The notes under the pieces are model-generated. The model ran no database searches. It was not told where the DNA came from and was given only the letters and a program-made list of their open reading frames with translations. 64,000 bases of DNA from Sisyra terminalis (Eukaryota > Arthropoda > Insecta > Neuroptera > Sisyridae): positions 8,928,001 through 8,992,000 of the forward strand of contig OY292280.1 in the NCBI GenBank assembly GCA_958496175.1, given 5' to 3'. Shown in pieces: positions 11,481 through 24,149 of this stretch (position 1 is its first letter; every line of letters begins with the position of its first letter). The translations under genes were made by a program, and so were the position numbers.

Positions 11481-13080
11481 TTAAAACTGGTAAACATTAA
11501 AAGTCGGTTATGGTCCCATGTTCTTGATATTTTTGGCCATAATTTCACTAATTAGATGACAAATATTGCGATTTCTTTAAATTCTAATTATAGTATGATA
11601 TATTTTTGATAATAGTTTGTTTCTTAATAAGTAATTAGACCCAAACCCTGGAAATATTGGCAAATTTATTGGGTTATTTTTTCGGATTTTCGATGAAACT
11701 ATGATCATAGAGATCTAATATAGAGTGCTTAAGTTCTATTTAACGATATAACGAAAAGCTACCTTTACGACTCAACATTTCACCTCAAATTTTGGAGATT
11801 TTATCTCTGTCTAGTTAAATTGATCATGCGTACAGAGACGTCAATCATTTCGTTTAAGTGAAAAGACAGTAGGACGGAGATTGCATTTCCGAATCGAATA
11901 CGATGTCAAAATAAATCAACAATGAGTTCTCTAAACTTCATCTCTATGGTCAACAAAAAATGGAGAGTTTGGAAATAAAAACATTTATGTACAATCCTGG
12001 TAAATCATTGTTAAGGTTAAGAACTGTTCGGAATCCTCGCCATTATCTTGGTATCGATGTTTCAGTAATTCCTTTTCAGAATATTATTCTTATAGCAATA
12101 GGGGTGCACAAACTTCAAGTTTCAAGGGACATAAATTCACAACTTTTATCCTTTCTTTATTTACTGTATACTGGTGTTACTTACTTTGGGGAGAATATTC
12201 GGGCATAATTCCTCAGGTGATGATCAAGTTTCCGGTTGGCTAGATCTACTGATAATTGGTCACCTCTAATTTTTGAGTCACCAACCAGATAAAACCTTTC
12301 ATTGCTATAAGTCATTTAAGTCAGATATATTTTCTACCTGATAAAAATGGCACACCGAATTCCTTTTAAGTAACCCAGCAGTGTACGGGTGCTTCCTATT
12401 AACCTGGAGCTCTATGATGTCGTTAAATATTTTTGTTCGCATTAAATTTCAATAACCTCCAAAAATTTATAGAGATTTTTTAATAAGATTTCCTGGAATT
12501 TTTGGGTTACCGATTTTGGTATTAAGTTTTTATTGACAGTTTTTAATCCATTGGTTTTCGATGTAAAGTGATTCTAGAACTATGACTTACTGTAATAGTT
12601 GGAAAAAATAAGTTACTATACTTATTATTCTTAGCTTAATCCAGGATTCAAGTGGAATTTTGGCTTCAATTTTGACTAAAATAGACCAAAGGCTTTAAGA
12701 ATCCAGTAATTAACAATAGTAGAATATGGAAGAACTTTCGGGAATTGTTTCTTGTGGAAATAGTACCACACACTTAACCACCGATTTTCCTTTATTTGAT
12801 TTTAATAAATATAAAAAAAATATTGTTTCAGTTATATTAAATAATTAAAATCAATAATTCATAGTTAGATGTCTATCATAGTTGTACTAATTTCTCAAAA
12901 ATTAAGTCTACATAAGTTGAATTATTTTCGTTGTTTTATGGTTATTGAAATTAAATGAAGACAAAATTTATAAAATTTATATAGTGTAAAATATTTTTTC
13001 AAAAATATTTCATAGCATTTCTTGAAACCTAAAACAAAATAAAAGAAAATAGGTAGATTTCCAGGTTATAAAATTAACAC
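11481..13080. other. No recognisable gene
   Basis: Unique AT-rich sequence of slightly higher complexity. One 82-codon frame (11960-12208) has no splice or start context worth crediting and resembles nothing I know. Confidence 0.4.
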
Positions 13081-14400
13081 CAGTAAATATATACTTTACC
13101 CTTATACTTACACCCTTAATAAATTGCTGAAACTTTTATCACATCGAAATTGAATTGATTTTCTGTTGATTTTGATTTTTTGCCATTAAAATATTAAAGG
13201 GACATCGGATCACAGAGTATCAATCCAGGAATATTTGCGTTCCCTATTTGATAATTATTCCTCCCTTATCATCAAGGGGTTGAAGTTTCCAGCTGAAACT
13301 ATAAAAATTTATATTAGAAAAAATTATGAAAGTTTGAAGAAATAATTTCCATGGAATTTATAAAGGAATATTACAATTTTATTAGCATTATTACAATTTT
13401 ATCAAAAATTGACTTACAAAAATTTCAAAGGAAACAACCCTTGAAAATTTAGTTAGTATATTAAGGTTTGCAATAAATAAAGCGTATGAAAAGACCTATA
13501 ATTCAATAAATTGTTTTTAAAAGAGTAAAAAAGTATATAAAAATATCACTAAAATTATAGGGTTGGGTGCAAATGTGGCTGATTTCATGTGAAATATCGC
13601 AAATTATTAATATTGGTAGTATTGGATTAAATTATAAAAATATGATACTTTAGATTTTTGGTTTGATGATCCCTTAATTGGTGAAAATCTTTTATTAAAC
13701 ATCCCCTGAATTGTATTCGTTATAATTGGCAAAAAAGAACATATTTTTCTTGGACAATTAAGGTAGGATTATCTTATAGTAAAATCAATAAATAATCAAT
13801 TAGATATTACCAAAATTACTTACCAGAAACTAACTACTATAATTTGACACTTTGTATATAATTTTGGATTATTTTCTTATTAATAATTTCACCCAAAACA
13901 CCAAAAATATTACACTTATCCACAATTATTTCGACACACCCTAACATTTTCAAATATTGTTTCGGACTAAATAATAAAATCAAATCCAGAATTCTTGAAG
14001 ATTATATACTGTTTTCTTTATTTATAAAATATAAATGGTCAATCCAGAAAAGGATGCATAATCATTGCATGGAATTAGGTAAAGAGAAATAAGAATATTA
14101 GAGAAGATAGGATTTGTTTCACTAAGGTGTTCAATGCACATTTATGGGACTTTTAGAATAATAAATTCCCTTGTTTGGAACCCAATTTATAAAGGATTTA
14201 TGACCTTATGAGTCATCCATGTAAAGACTTCTGGCTTTACCTTGAAATATCACTTATGGGAAAAAAAAATATTTCGCAGTAAATATTACACTGGAATTTG
14301 GTCGCAACGATATGGAAAAAAATTATATTCTTAGAATCGTCGTTTAAAGGATAATTCCAAAGTATTTGACGACCAATACATCGTTGATTTAAAAAAAAAT
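13080..14400 (+). repeat. Dispersed block R1, copy 1
   Basis: About 1.3 kb that recurs in the same orientation at 43210-44950. The central kilobase (13178-14234 and 43354-44414) is nearly identical; the edges are more diverged. It contains ACCCTTAATAAATTG (a third, partial copy lies near 42270), AAGGGACATCGGATCACAG and a CTCCCTTATCATCAAGGGG palindrome. On the minus strand there is a TTTCTG|GTAAGTAA donor, but no long frame on either strand. Confidence 0.6.
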
Positions 14401-14814
14401 CCAGTGCTAGCGATCGACTCTACCGCGTTTTTTATTACTATCAAAATCGCTTTCAAAAATCGGTCAATTTTGGTCTCCTACTGTAGAATTTGACGTCACG
14501 CTTATTAAGGATATTAAAAAAAAATCTCATCATTTTTTCGTAACGTTACTAAAAAAGTATAACTTACAAAATGAGTTTTTCGTTGAAAACTGCAGTAACG
14601 TGTAGATTTAGCATCCAATTCAAAATACTATAGAATTATGGGTATTCATATCCTCTTTTTCTATGTTTCGATGTTAATTGTACATAAATTTCGAATTGAA
14701 GTCATTTATTTTGGAAACGTGTAATTATTTTGGAAAACTACTAATATATAGTTAATAATAAATATATTTAATTAATAATTAATAATAATATATAGTTTTG
14801 TCGCTTATTACTAG
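14401..14814. other. No feature seen
   Basis: AT-rich sequence between block R1 and the GGCCGAAAC element. Confidence 0.4.
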
Positions 14815-15433
14815 TGTCCGACCGAAACTTGATTTTACGGCCGAAACCGAATTTCGGCATTAGTCTCAATTTCGGCCGAAACCGAAACCAAAATTTCCAT
14901 ATAAGGTCATGTTTTCGAAGAATGTTTTCGAAAATCATTTAGTCCCTAATATTTGAGCTAATCATTAACATAAGATATTATTATAATTTCTTATTATTCA
15001 AATAAGTTATTTATGCTGAAATGAGGGGTTGATTTGAAAGAAATGCACCCAATAATTCATTTTAATATTTATCTCAAATAACAAAAAATAATAAAAATAG
15101 TTACAAAACAAAACTACTTTTTACTTAATATGTTTGGGTACAAAAAAAAAAAAGAAAGCCCTCTTTCTTATACCTTAAAAGCAAAATAATTTCGTCTAAA
15201 CTTTGATCAGTTTTCTTTTGAATTGAAAAAAAAATTAATGAAATGACAGTTATCAGTGTTCATAATTGAAGAGTCAAATAATAAATAAAAAACAATAATT
15301 TTTTAACATTTTTATCTGAAGAATTCGGTTTCGGTCGAAGTTTCGGCTTGACGACCGACCGAAACCGAAACTAAGCCGAAACTCGGTTTTTGGCCGAAAC
15401 TAGGCCGAAACCGAAAGTTTGGTCGGACATTTG
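14815..15433. mobile_element. Non-autonomous DNA element with GTCCGACCGAAAC termini
   Basis: The left end GTCCGACCGAAACTT and the inverted right end AAAGTTTGGTCGGAC form terminal inverted repeats, each followed inward by several GGCCGAAAC subrepeats. There is no transposase. A clear target-site duplication was not found. A fragment of the same family is at 1185-1270. Confidence 0.6.
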
Positions 15434-15511
15434 ATTTTAACTATAAGTAATGAAATAAACTTTTGAGCTTAGTAAGGTTTAAATAAATTACTTCTTTCTT
15501 TTTCTTTCTAG

Positions 15512-15652
15512 AATTACAGTTGCAGAATTTAAGCAGTGATCAGTTTTACCTTCATTACTGCTTTAGCAAAGTTAGTCTGGGCGGTTAAGCGGTGCTTGTG
15601 CTTATCATCATGGCTGAATTTTGGTGAAATAAGGAAAATCGATTTTCTTCAG
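15512..15652 (+). other. Non-coding first exon of gene B
   Basis: Member of the conserved leader family. It contains TTAAGCAGT, GCGGTGCTTGTG, ATCATCATGGCTGAATTTTGG and AAAATCGATTTTCTTCAG|GTTAGA. Here the box usually reading CATTGCTGAATTTTGG has become an ATG, giving a five-codon upstream frame MAEFW-stop (15610-15627) absent from the other copies. The GGCCGAAAC element ends about 80 bases upstream, so the usual promoter sequence may be displaced. Confidence 0.6.
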
Positions 15653-16460
15653 GTTAGACATTTTTATTTTATAATTTTTTTAATCCCAACGATAACTTGC
15701 AAAATTTGGGTTTGATTATTTGCCTACTTTCATAATCAACGATCGCTTTTGGTAGTAAATTTTAGGTCCATGTGTGAACAAATTGCTGAAAAAATTTAAC
15801 GAATTAAAACAACTTACGTTGGTGTACTTGGACTATTTATATTATATATTTTCACTTGCACTTATAGAAAAACTTTCTAATGGAATTCCGTAATTTTTGA
15901 ATTGCTGTTTATTACAGAGAACTGTCGTTATAATTACGATACTAATGCGAAAAAAATCAAATTAATTATAAATTACGATGTTACTTTCGTAATTTTTATT
16001 ATAGTTTATTTTCCGTGTATACTAAGAAATTAAATATTAATAATTAGTCTAGTAACTTAAGACTGCGAAGCGTCTCTTTTTTGGAGCTGCCATTCCCAAA
16101 AGTAGTATAAGAGGTATCCTAAAAAAGGTATACCTTACTCGTCCATGCGATCATCAGATTCACTAATTGTCCAGGAATTGGTTGAAAATTAAAAGTCGCT
16201 AGGAAAAAAAATAAGTACAAAGAGACCTTTTTTGTAGAGCATTTGATTTCGTTTATGTATATATAAAAATTTTGGTCTGAATATTAATTTGTTAGTTAGT
16301 TACAAAATTCCAAAGTTAAAAAATCAAATCGTAAAACATATCAATTTTTGAGGCTCAAATATAAGAAAATGGTTGGTCTGACAAAAAATTATATTGAGAC
16401 CTTTTTTGTAGAGCATTTAACTTCCTACAAGAATATATGTTGCATTCATGTTGTTTTCAG
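15653..16460 (+). other. Intron 1 of gene B with foldback fragment
   Basis: It runs from donor GTTAGA (15653) to acceptor TTGTTTTCAG (16460). Between 16190 and 16430 it holds two direct copies of GAGACCTTTTTTGTAGAGCA followed by the TTCCTACAAGAATAT module typical of the foldback elements in this window. Confidence 0.5.
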
Positions 16461-16544
16461 TTCTGAAGATCTTCGGTCTTCTATCAACCAATTAGCAGCA
16501 ATAATTCTTAAAATAATTGACTATTGGACCGGAAAACAAGGATC

Positions 16545-16665
16545 CAAAAGAATCCGAAGGAACCCAAACGAACCTAAAGGAATCCGAAGGAACCTAAAGG
16601 AATACGAAGGAACCTAAATGAATCCGAAGGAACCCAAAGGAACCCAAAGGAACCTATAGGAATCT
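16545..16665 (+). repeat. Minisatellite in the 5' UTR of gene B
   Basis: Alternating ten-base words GGAACCYAAA and GGAATCCGAA, about a dozen in a row, end directly before the ATG at 16670. It is part of the mature leader, since it lies after the acceptor at 16460. The array could have expanded from the segment GGATCCAAAAGAATCCGAAG. Confidence 0.75.
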
Positions 16666-16669
16666 GAAG

Positions 16670-17218
16670 ATGAATAGATATAATTTAAACCAGCAAAATG
16701 CTGTTGGTACAGCACCTCGTCTGGATGTCCCACAACCGAAACAACTAGCATACTTTAATTTTTTTGAAAATAGGTTTATTCTAATTCCAAACACTTATTT
16801 TGACAAGGATAGTAATTCAATTTACAAATGGATACTCACCCCTCGAGGGTGGGTATTCAGTAATGACTTTTTAGGGGTTGATAACACAGGAGCATACTTA
16901 GGACAACAAGTAATGAACTTATTTACTCCCAGTCCGATTAATCTCTTAAACGTCCAACGTAATACTTCAGTACCGAACCAAAATATCCCCTCAACCGCGG
17001 AATATACTCCTGTTCGTAACGAAATCCAGACTCCATCCCAATTTTCGAATATGTATCAAAACCTTTTTACGAACAACGTTATTTGTGGAAATTGCAACTG
17101 CCCTTTGCCACCTTCCAATGGTCCACCCAATGCTGTGATCATCCCGTGTCCCCAAAACTGTTTACACAATTCAGCTATATTAAACAGTTTGCAAGTTAAT
17201 CCAAATTTTCGTAATTGA
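16670..17218 (+). CDS. Gene B: paralogue of gene A with Cys-rich tail (182 aa)
   Basis: Unrecognised family. The N-terminal block aligns with genes A and C: MNRYNL, PKQLAYFN at 23-30, IPN at 39-41, Trp54, TPRGW with Trp61, GQ at 78-79. The tail is Asn/Pro-rich but shorter, and carries five cysteines within about 25 residues (CGNCNCPLPP then CPQNC), which might bind metal or form disulfides; genes A and C have only one or two. There is no signal peptide or membrane segment. The ATG follows the 10-base minisatellite at once. An upstream frame at 16348-16617 is out of frame with it and is chance. The gene is spliced from the leader exon ending at 15652. Function unknown. Confidence 0.85.
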   Translation: MNRYNLNQQNAVGTAPRLDVPQPKQLAYFNFFENRFILIPNTYFDKDSNSIYKWILTPRGWVFSNDFLGVDNTGAYLGQQVMNLFTPSPINLLNVQRNTSVPNQNIPSTAEYTPVRNEIQTPSQFSNMYQNLFTNNVICGNCNCPLPPSNGPPNAVIIPCPQNCLHNSAILNSLQVNPNFRN

Positions 17219-17599
17219 AACTCTTATATTTTATTTTCTTCTGCATCAATTGAACATCCTGTTTATAAAACATCCCTTTTTTATAACCCTGTAAAATTCT
17301 TCAGTTAAACTGTCCTACCGTTAAATAGTTTTCATTATTTAACTTTTTCTTATTTACTTCGAAAAACCCCAAAATTCAAAGTTGTATCCTTCTTATAAAC
17401 CGCAAAAGCACTAAATTTGAAACGCAAAGTAGATAGTCCCTGCTATGTTATCGACATAAAAAATCATTAAAATAACTTACTATAAAATGAGAAAGAGAAT
17501 TGAAAGGATTCATCATAATTCCAGGATTCCAAAGGAATTTAACGAACTCCCAAGATAAAACATATTAGCAATTAGTTTTTTTTTTTGGAATTTGGGAAA
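17219..17599 (+). other. 3' flank of gene B
   Basis: Non-coding. ATAAAA occurs at about 17264; a better AATAAA is at about 17722, inside the duplicated block that starts at 17600. Confidence 0.4.
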
Positions 17600-18819
17600 G
17601 GGAAAATTGTTAACAAACATCCAGTTCGAGTTTCATTTCTCACATTTTCCACCCCTAATTTCGATTTTCTTTTGTTTATTCTATATTCTAATCTACAGCA
17701 TCTTTTCAAGATAATAATCCAATAAAAGACTATATTAATGGCGTCGTAAACTTAATAGACATCCAAAGCTAGAAACTTATTTCTCCCATCCTAAAAAAAA
17801 ACTTGTACAAAATTTGAAGTGTTGTTTTTCTGAAAATTATTCAATCTTCCCTGCCAAATGCACCCACATAATGAAACCATTCCTTTGCTTTCCTAATAAG
17901 AAATAATTTTGATAAATTTTTACACCAAGAACATAGTAATGTCTATCCACTTTACGTATTTAGTTCAGAATATCGATAGTCGATAAAATATTAGCTAAAT
18001 GTGACCTCATACTATCCTGTAACGAATAATCGGTTGATAAATTTATGGTATTTTTCAAATAGAAGGAAAAAAGACGGATTAAAAATTATTAAAAAAAAAA
18101 AAAGAAAATCATGATTGCTGGCAGTCTTTTGTTAATTGTCACGTGATTGTTATTTTTTTTTTCAATCAAAAAATATGGAAATTACTTGTTAGGTATTATA
18201 TATTTTGTTCTAGCCATAAAAATTTTAAGTATTATAAATATTATAAATTTTTTAATGTTTGGAAATAATATACCAAATACTTTCATCATATCATACATGA
18301 ACTGCTCAAGACACCGTCTTCTTTATTATTTATAATTTTTGAACTTCAATTGTCTTTTTAATGTAATCTTTTTCTGTATCAATCAAAAATCAAAATCAAT
18401 GATCTGTAAAATCATAGCAAAATTTATAATTTGTTAACTTTTCCGGTTTGTATTATTAAAAATATTAAAAAAATTGTACACTTCTAATATTAAAATTTTA
18501 TCAGACAAATTTTGGACTCATTATTTATGATCCCGTATTTTTTTTTCAGGAATAAAAATAATTTATTTCTTGTGGTAATAGGGGGTTTCACCCCCTGCTC
18601 ACTTAACCCAAAAATTTATTTAATTCACAATTATATTAATATTGATTTAATTAATTATATTAATATTTAATTAAAAGTACAAATTTTCTACTGAAAATTT
18701 CGATTTAAATTTATCTAATTACTTATAAATCAGACGAATTTTTCATATACCTAAGTTGGCCTAGTTATAGAAAATGTCTTTGACTAATAACAAATTTTAT
18801 GATACATCAATTTTTAAGT

Positions 18820-18992
18820 AGTCTATAGGTTACCGAGTAGTCAAAGTGGCCGATCCAATACTGGTAGGGGTTGGATTCCATCTTCGTGACGAGCAAATTT
18901 TCGATACTTTTTGATTACGGATTTTTATTAACTCTAGAGTCGCGAAAGACCTTAGTAGTTATAAGGCGACGGTAAATAACAATTAAATAAAA
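18820..18992 (+). mobile_element. tRNA-derived SINE
   Basis: TACCGAGTAGTCAAAGTGG (A box), GGTTGGATTCC (B box, degraded), GAGCAAATTTTCGATA, TTAACTCTAGAGTCGC, GGCGACGGTAAATAACAATT and an A-rich tail. Confidence 0.75.
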
Positions 18993-19009
18993 AAAAAATC
19001 GTCATTACT

Positions 19010-19255
19010 GAGTATACACTATATAGAATATATTGCGGTCCAATTTATGTAGTATAACTTAATATAATAATATATAAAAATCATAACATAAACATAAATT
19101 TAGTATAATTGTAGTATAATCATCAAAAAGCAATTACGGAGTGATCCAAACTACTTGATGACCACTGAGGAAGATTGCTTGGCAATCGAAATACGTATCT
19201 GGGCGATACGTCACAAATATTTTTGTTTGAACATCTGTTCAAATTTATGTTTATA
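19010..19255 (+). mobile_element. Penelope-like terminal repeat with hammerhead-like motif
   Basis: It has ATATTGCGGTCCAATTTATG, then CCACTGAGGA, stem GATTGC-TTG-GCAATC, GAAATACGTATC and TGGGC. The core CTGAGGA...GAAA and the CCA/TGG stem I fit a type I hammerhead; the motif is at about 19161-19205. Confidence 0.65.
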
Positions 19256-19279
19256 AGAAAACAAGTTTTTTTTAATTTG

Positions 19280-19700
19280 GATTAATTACTCTTGTAGGAA
19301 ATTGAATTCTCTTCAAAAAAATACTCCAGTAATTTTTCCGTAATTCTAATGGGGGAAAAGTTATTGAGCTTTAAATACTCTCAATAATGGAAAATTTAAT
19401 CAGATGATTTTAAATTTATAAATTATATTATAAATAATCTAGAGTTTGATAAATTTTGAAATAAATACATGCAATCACCAAAAAAGTTTTCAAAAAGTTG
19501 AGAATTATTTCAAATCCATGAAAGTTTATTAAATTATCTTGTAATATTGTCTATTCCAACAAAAAATTATTTTAAAACTATCTTCTTTCAAATTTGCCCA
19601 GTAGCGAGTTTTAAAGCTTAGTAACTTTTTACCCGTAAGAATTACGAAAAAACTACTTGAATACTTTTTTGTAGGGAATTAAATTTCCTACAAGAACAAT
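19280..19700. repeat. Foldback fragment
   Basis: CTCTTGTAGGAAATTGAATT at the left is the inverted complement of GAATTAAATTTCCTACAAG near 19677, and a TTTTTCCGTAATTCTAATGGG stretch is likewise mirrored near 19625. Confidence 0.55.
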
Positions 19701-19912
19701 TGATGAAAATTCAAAAATATTTTTTTTTGTAGTTTTACCAAATAAAAACGTAAAAAAAATATTTTTACGTCTTATTTAAATGGGAAAATAGACATTCATT
19801 GAGCTTCGTGAAGAATCAAGATATCAACCTGCGCTTTGGCGGGATTTTTTTTTAATGCCTTAGAAAAGCATTTAAGATGATAGGCAAAAAAAATTTTTTT
19901 TTGGACCACTCT

Positions 19913-19913
19913 A

Positions 19914-19950
<37 letters not shown>
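19913..19950. repeat. TA microsatellite
   Basis: An uninterrupted (TA)n; it differs in length from its copy at about 24108-24145 and accounts for the 2-base offset between the duplicated units. Confidence 0.9.
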
Positions 19951-19954
<4 letters not shown>

Positions 19955-20763
19955 GCTGATTTTTTTTTCTTTTTTTGACTTTTTTTGGTCCCATCGTGAA
20001 ATTTTGTTGGAAATACCAAAAAAAAAAAATCTCTGAAAGTTTGAGCCCTTAATATTAATTTTAAGTCCTCGACTAAGACGTGAAAATATTTCCCATTGAA
20101 AATACACGAAAACTCTGATTTTTTATTTTTAAATTTCTATATCTCAGCGGCATTTCATGGGATCGCTTTTACCGAAGATGGTTTTTCTCAGAATTAAACG
20201 CTCTACAAAAGTGCCCATTGCGAGAAAGTCGTAACTCACACCGGTGAGGTAGTACGGGCCACTGAACCTGCTTTTTCCATAAAATTCGCGTTTTTTTTTG
20301 CATTTATCTCGTAAATAACAAGAGCTACGGAAAAATTATAAATGAAAAACTTGTAGAGAATTTGATTTCCTACAAAAAAGTTCTTGTAGACCAAATCGCG
20401 AAGATCAATATTAAACGAGATATTAAGCCTTGAATTTTATGGAAACATCAGGTTCAGTGGCCCGTACTACCTCACCGGTGTGAGTTACGACGTTGTCGCA
20501 ATGGGCACTTTGGTAGAGCGTTTAATTCTGAGAAAAAACCATCTTCGGTAAAAGCGATCCCATGAAATGCCGCTGAGATATAGAAATTTAAAAATAAAAA
20601 ATCAGAGTTTCCGTGTATTTTCAATGGGAAATCTTTACACGTCTTGGTCGAGGACTTAAAATTAATATTAAGGGCTCAAACTTTCAGAGATTTTTTTTTT
20701 TGGTATTTCCAACAAAATTTCACGATGGAACCAAAAAAAAAAAGCCAAATAAAAATTACCCTC
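19951..20763. mobile_element. Long foldback element between TA repeats
   Basis: The left end TTAGGCTGATTTTT and the mirrored right end flank a palindrome centred near 20365. Arms include CACACCGGTGAGGTAGTACGG, CATTTCATGGGATCGC and TTAATATTAA. The frame at 19796-20107 and the one at 20613-20807, both starting MYFQWEIF, are the two arms read outward and are not a protein. Confidence 0.75.
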
Positions 20764-23012
20764 ATATATATATATATATATATTCGAAGGGGGGATGTTC
20801 TGTTTAGTTTTCTTTAATTTTTTTTTAGTTTTAGTTTTAACCAACCGTTTCCTGAATTTTTCCGTATTTTTGTTATTGTATGTGGCTTAAAACCTTATTT
20901 TTTTAACATTTTACTAAATCAATGACTAATTAATTAATTTTTCTTAATTAATTAATTACCGCTAAACTATTTTGTCACAAACGAAACGGTTTCTTTCACA
21001 AACCTCTACGAGCGATTTCCCATCGATTGGCAAAAAAAAAATTTCGGAAAATTCAAACTTTAAAATTTTGTTGGCTAATCGGTATAGGGTCTACAAAATT
21101 GACATAAAAAAAAATCAAATTTTTATACAATTTTTTCTGCCTAATAACCCATAAGTGAAAATACTTGAAAACTCAATAAATTATTGCAAATCGGTCGTAA
21201 AATAAATTACCAAGAATTGAATTGTTTTGGAAGAAGGGTATAGATTATATAGTTCTGGAAAGGTTTTTTTTCTAATGGACAAAGGTCAAAACTAATGGAG
21301 CAATGGATTGTAATGGGTTTAAGTGTTTAAAATCGAAAGCTGAGGCCGAAGAAGGGGCAGAAGTGATTTTTGAAGATTATTTTGACCTTAAGATTTTTAC
21401 TGTAAAGTTTTAAAAGTGTGACATATGTCTTTCATCCTGATACGGTGATACATATATTCAATTATTCTGTGCTATCTATTGAAATATTATATTACAAAAA
21501 AAAAAATGAAAAAAATAACATACAAGACATTAAGTGAATCAATTGATATCAGTTATGTATTTATTATTTTTAAGAATATTTTATGATAACCGAGGGATGC
21601 AAATAAACACTGCATTGTGTTGAATACATAAATAAAAAAGCACTCTTTCTTTCTCTCAATTATGGTTGATATAGTACAAATGTAAGGACCACTCTTTTTA
21701 CTTAGAATATTAATTATGACATTCTTAAAAATTACTCATATACGTTGAGTTATGATTTTAACAAAATTTCGATCATTCCTGTTATGAAAATTGGGAAAAT
21801 TGTTAACAAACATCCAGTTCGAGTTTCATTTCTCACATTTTCCACCCCTAATTTCGATTTTCTTTTGTTTATTCTATATTCTAATCTACAGCATCTTTTC
21901 AAGATAATAATCCAATAAAAGACTATATTAATGGCGTCGTAAACTTAATAGACATCCAAAGCTAGAAACTTATTTCTCCCATCCTAAAAAAAAACTTGTA
22001 CAAAATTTGAAGTGTTGTTTTTCTGAAAATTATTCAATCTTCCCTGCCAAATGCACCCACATAATGAAACCATTCCTTTGCTTTCCTAATAAGAAATAAT
22101 TTTGATAAATTTTTACACCAAGAACATAGTAATGTCTATCCACTTTACGTATTTAGTTCAGAATATCGATAGTCGATAAAATATTAGCTAAATGTGACCT
22201 CATACTATCCTGTAACGAATAATCGGTTGATAAATTTATGGTATTTTTCAAATAGAAGGAAAAAAGACGGATTAAAAATTATTAAAAAAAAAAAAAGAAA
22301 ATCATGATTGCTGGCAGTCTTTTGTTAATTGTCACGTGATTGTTATTTTTTTTTTCAATCAAAAAATATGGAAATTACTTGTTAGGTATTATATATTTTG
22401 TTCTAGCCATAAAAATTTTAAGTATTATAAATATTATAAATTTTTTAATGTTTGGAAATAATATACCAAATACTTTCATCATATCATACATGAACTGCTC
22501 AAGACACCGTCTTCTTTATTATTTATAATTTTTGAACTTCAATTGTCTTTTTAATGTAATCTTTTTCTGTATCAATCAAAAATCAAAATCAATGATCTGT
22601 AAAATCATAGCAAAATTTATAATTTGTTAACTTTTCCGGTTTGTATTATTAAAAATATTAAAAAAATTGTACACTTCTAATATTAAAATTTTATCAGACA
22701 AATTTTGGACTCATTATTTATGATCCCGTATTTTTTTTTCAGGAATAAAAATAATTTATTTCTTGTGGTAATAGGGGGTTTCACCCCCTGCTCACTTAAC
22801 CCAAAAATTTATTTAATTCACAATTATATTAATATTGATTTAATTAATTATATTAATATTTAATTAAAAGTACAAATTTTCTACTGAAAATTTCGATTTA
22901 AATTTATCTAATTACTTATAAATCAGACGAATTTTTCATATACCTAAGTTGGCCTAGTTATAGAAAATGTCTTTGACTAATAACAAATTTTATGATACAT
23001 CAATTTTTAAGT

Positions 23013-23185
23013 AGTCTATAGGTTACCGAGTAGTCAAAGTGGCCGATCCAATACTGGTAGGGGTTGGATTCCATCTTCGTGACGAGCAAATTTTCGATAC
23101 TTTTTGATTACGGATTTTTATTAACTCTAGAGTCGCGAAAGACCTTAGTAGTTATAAGGCGACGGTAAATAACAATTAAATAAAA
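23013..23185 (+). mobile_element. tRNA-derived SINE (duplicate)
   Basis: Duplicate of the SINE at 18820-18992, carried by the 4.19 kb duplication. Confidence 0.75.
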
Positions 23186-23202
23186 AAAAAATCGTCATTA
23201 CT

Positions 23203-23448
23203 GAGTATACACTATATAGAATATATTGCGGTCCAATTTATGTAGTATAACTTAATATAATAATATATAAAAATCATAACATAAACATAAATTTAGTATA
23301 ATTGTAGTATAATCATCAAAAAGCAATTACGGAGTGATCCAAACTACTTGATGACCACTGAGGAAGATTGCTTGGCAATCGAAATACGTATCTGGGCGAT
23401 ACGTCACAAATATTTTTGTTTGAACATCTGTTCAAATTTATGTTTATA
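23203..23448 (+). mobile_element. Penelope-like terminal repeat (duplicate)
   Basis: Duplicate of 19010-19255, with the same intact hammerhead-like core at about 23354-23398. Confidence 0.65.
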
Positions 23449-24106
23449 AGAAAACAAGTTTTTTTTAATTTGGATTAATTACTCTTGTAGGAAATTGAAT
23501 TCTCTTCAAAAAAATACTCCAGTAATTTTTCCGTAATTCTAATGGGGGAAAAGTTATTGAGCTTTAAATACTCTCAATAATGGAAAATTTAATCAGATGA
23601 TTTTAAATTTATAAATTATATTATAAATAATCTAGAGTTTGATAAATTTTGAAATAAATACATGCAATCACCAAAAAAGTTTTCAAAAAGTTGAGAATTA
23701 TTTCAAATCCATGAAAGTTTATTAAATTATCTTGTAATATTGTCTATTCCAACAAAAAATTATTTTAAAACTATCTTCTTTCAAATTTGCCCAGTAGCGA
23801 GTTTTAAAGCTTAGTAACTTTTTACCCGTAAGAATTACGAAAAAACTACTTGAATACTTTTTTGTAGGGAATTAAATTTCCTACAAGAACAATTGATGAA
23901 AATTCAAAAATATTTTTTTTTGTAGTTTTACCAAATAAAAACGTAAAAAAAATATTTTTACGTCTTATTTAAATGGGAAAATAGACATTCATTGAGCTTC
24001 GTGAAGAATCAAGATATCAACCTGCGCTTTGGCGGGATTTTTTTTTAATGCCTTAGAAAAGCATTTAAGATGATAGGCAAAAAAAATTTTTTTTTGGACC
24101 ACTCTA

Positions 24107-24145
<39 letters not shown>

Positions 24146-24149
<4 letters not shown>

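Larger units (their letters stand above)
17600..21788 (+). repeat. 4.19 kb tandem duplication, unit 1
   Basis: It is repeated at 21793-25983 with an offset of 4193 bases, changing to 4195 after the TA microsatellite. The open frames in the two units are identical, and the only difference I found is TA-repeat length. The unit begins in the 3' flank of gene B and ends inside a first-exon promoter region: 21550-21788 resembles 32030-32200 and 33535-33700. It contains a SINE, a Penelope-like terminal copy, two foldbacks and sequence at 20800-21060 related to the 731 bp array at 26.2-29.1 kb. Confidence 0.9.

Noticed and set aside
11960..12208. 82-codon frame MESLEIKTFMYNPGK...
   Set aside because: It lies in unique sequence and is tempting, but there is no promoter, splice or homology support; a chance frame of this size is expected in 64 kb.
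16348..16617. 89-codon frame upstream of gene B
   Set aside because: It covers the intron end and the minisatellite, crosses the acceptor at 16460 and is out of frame with gene B.
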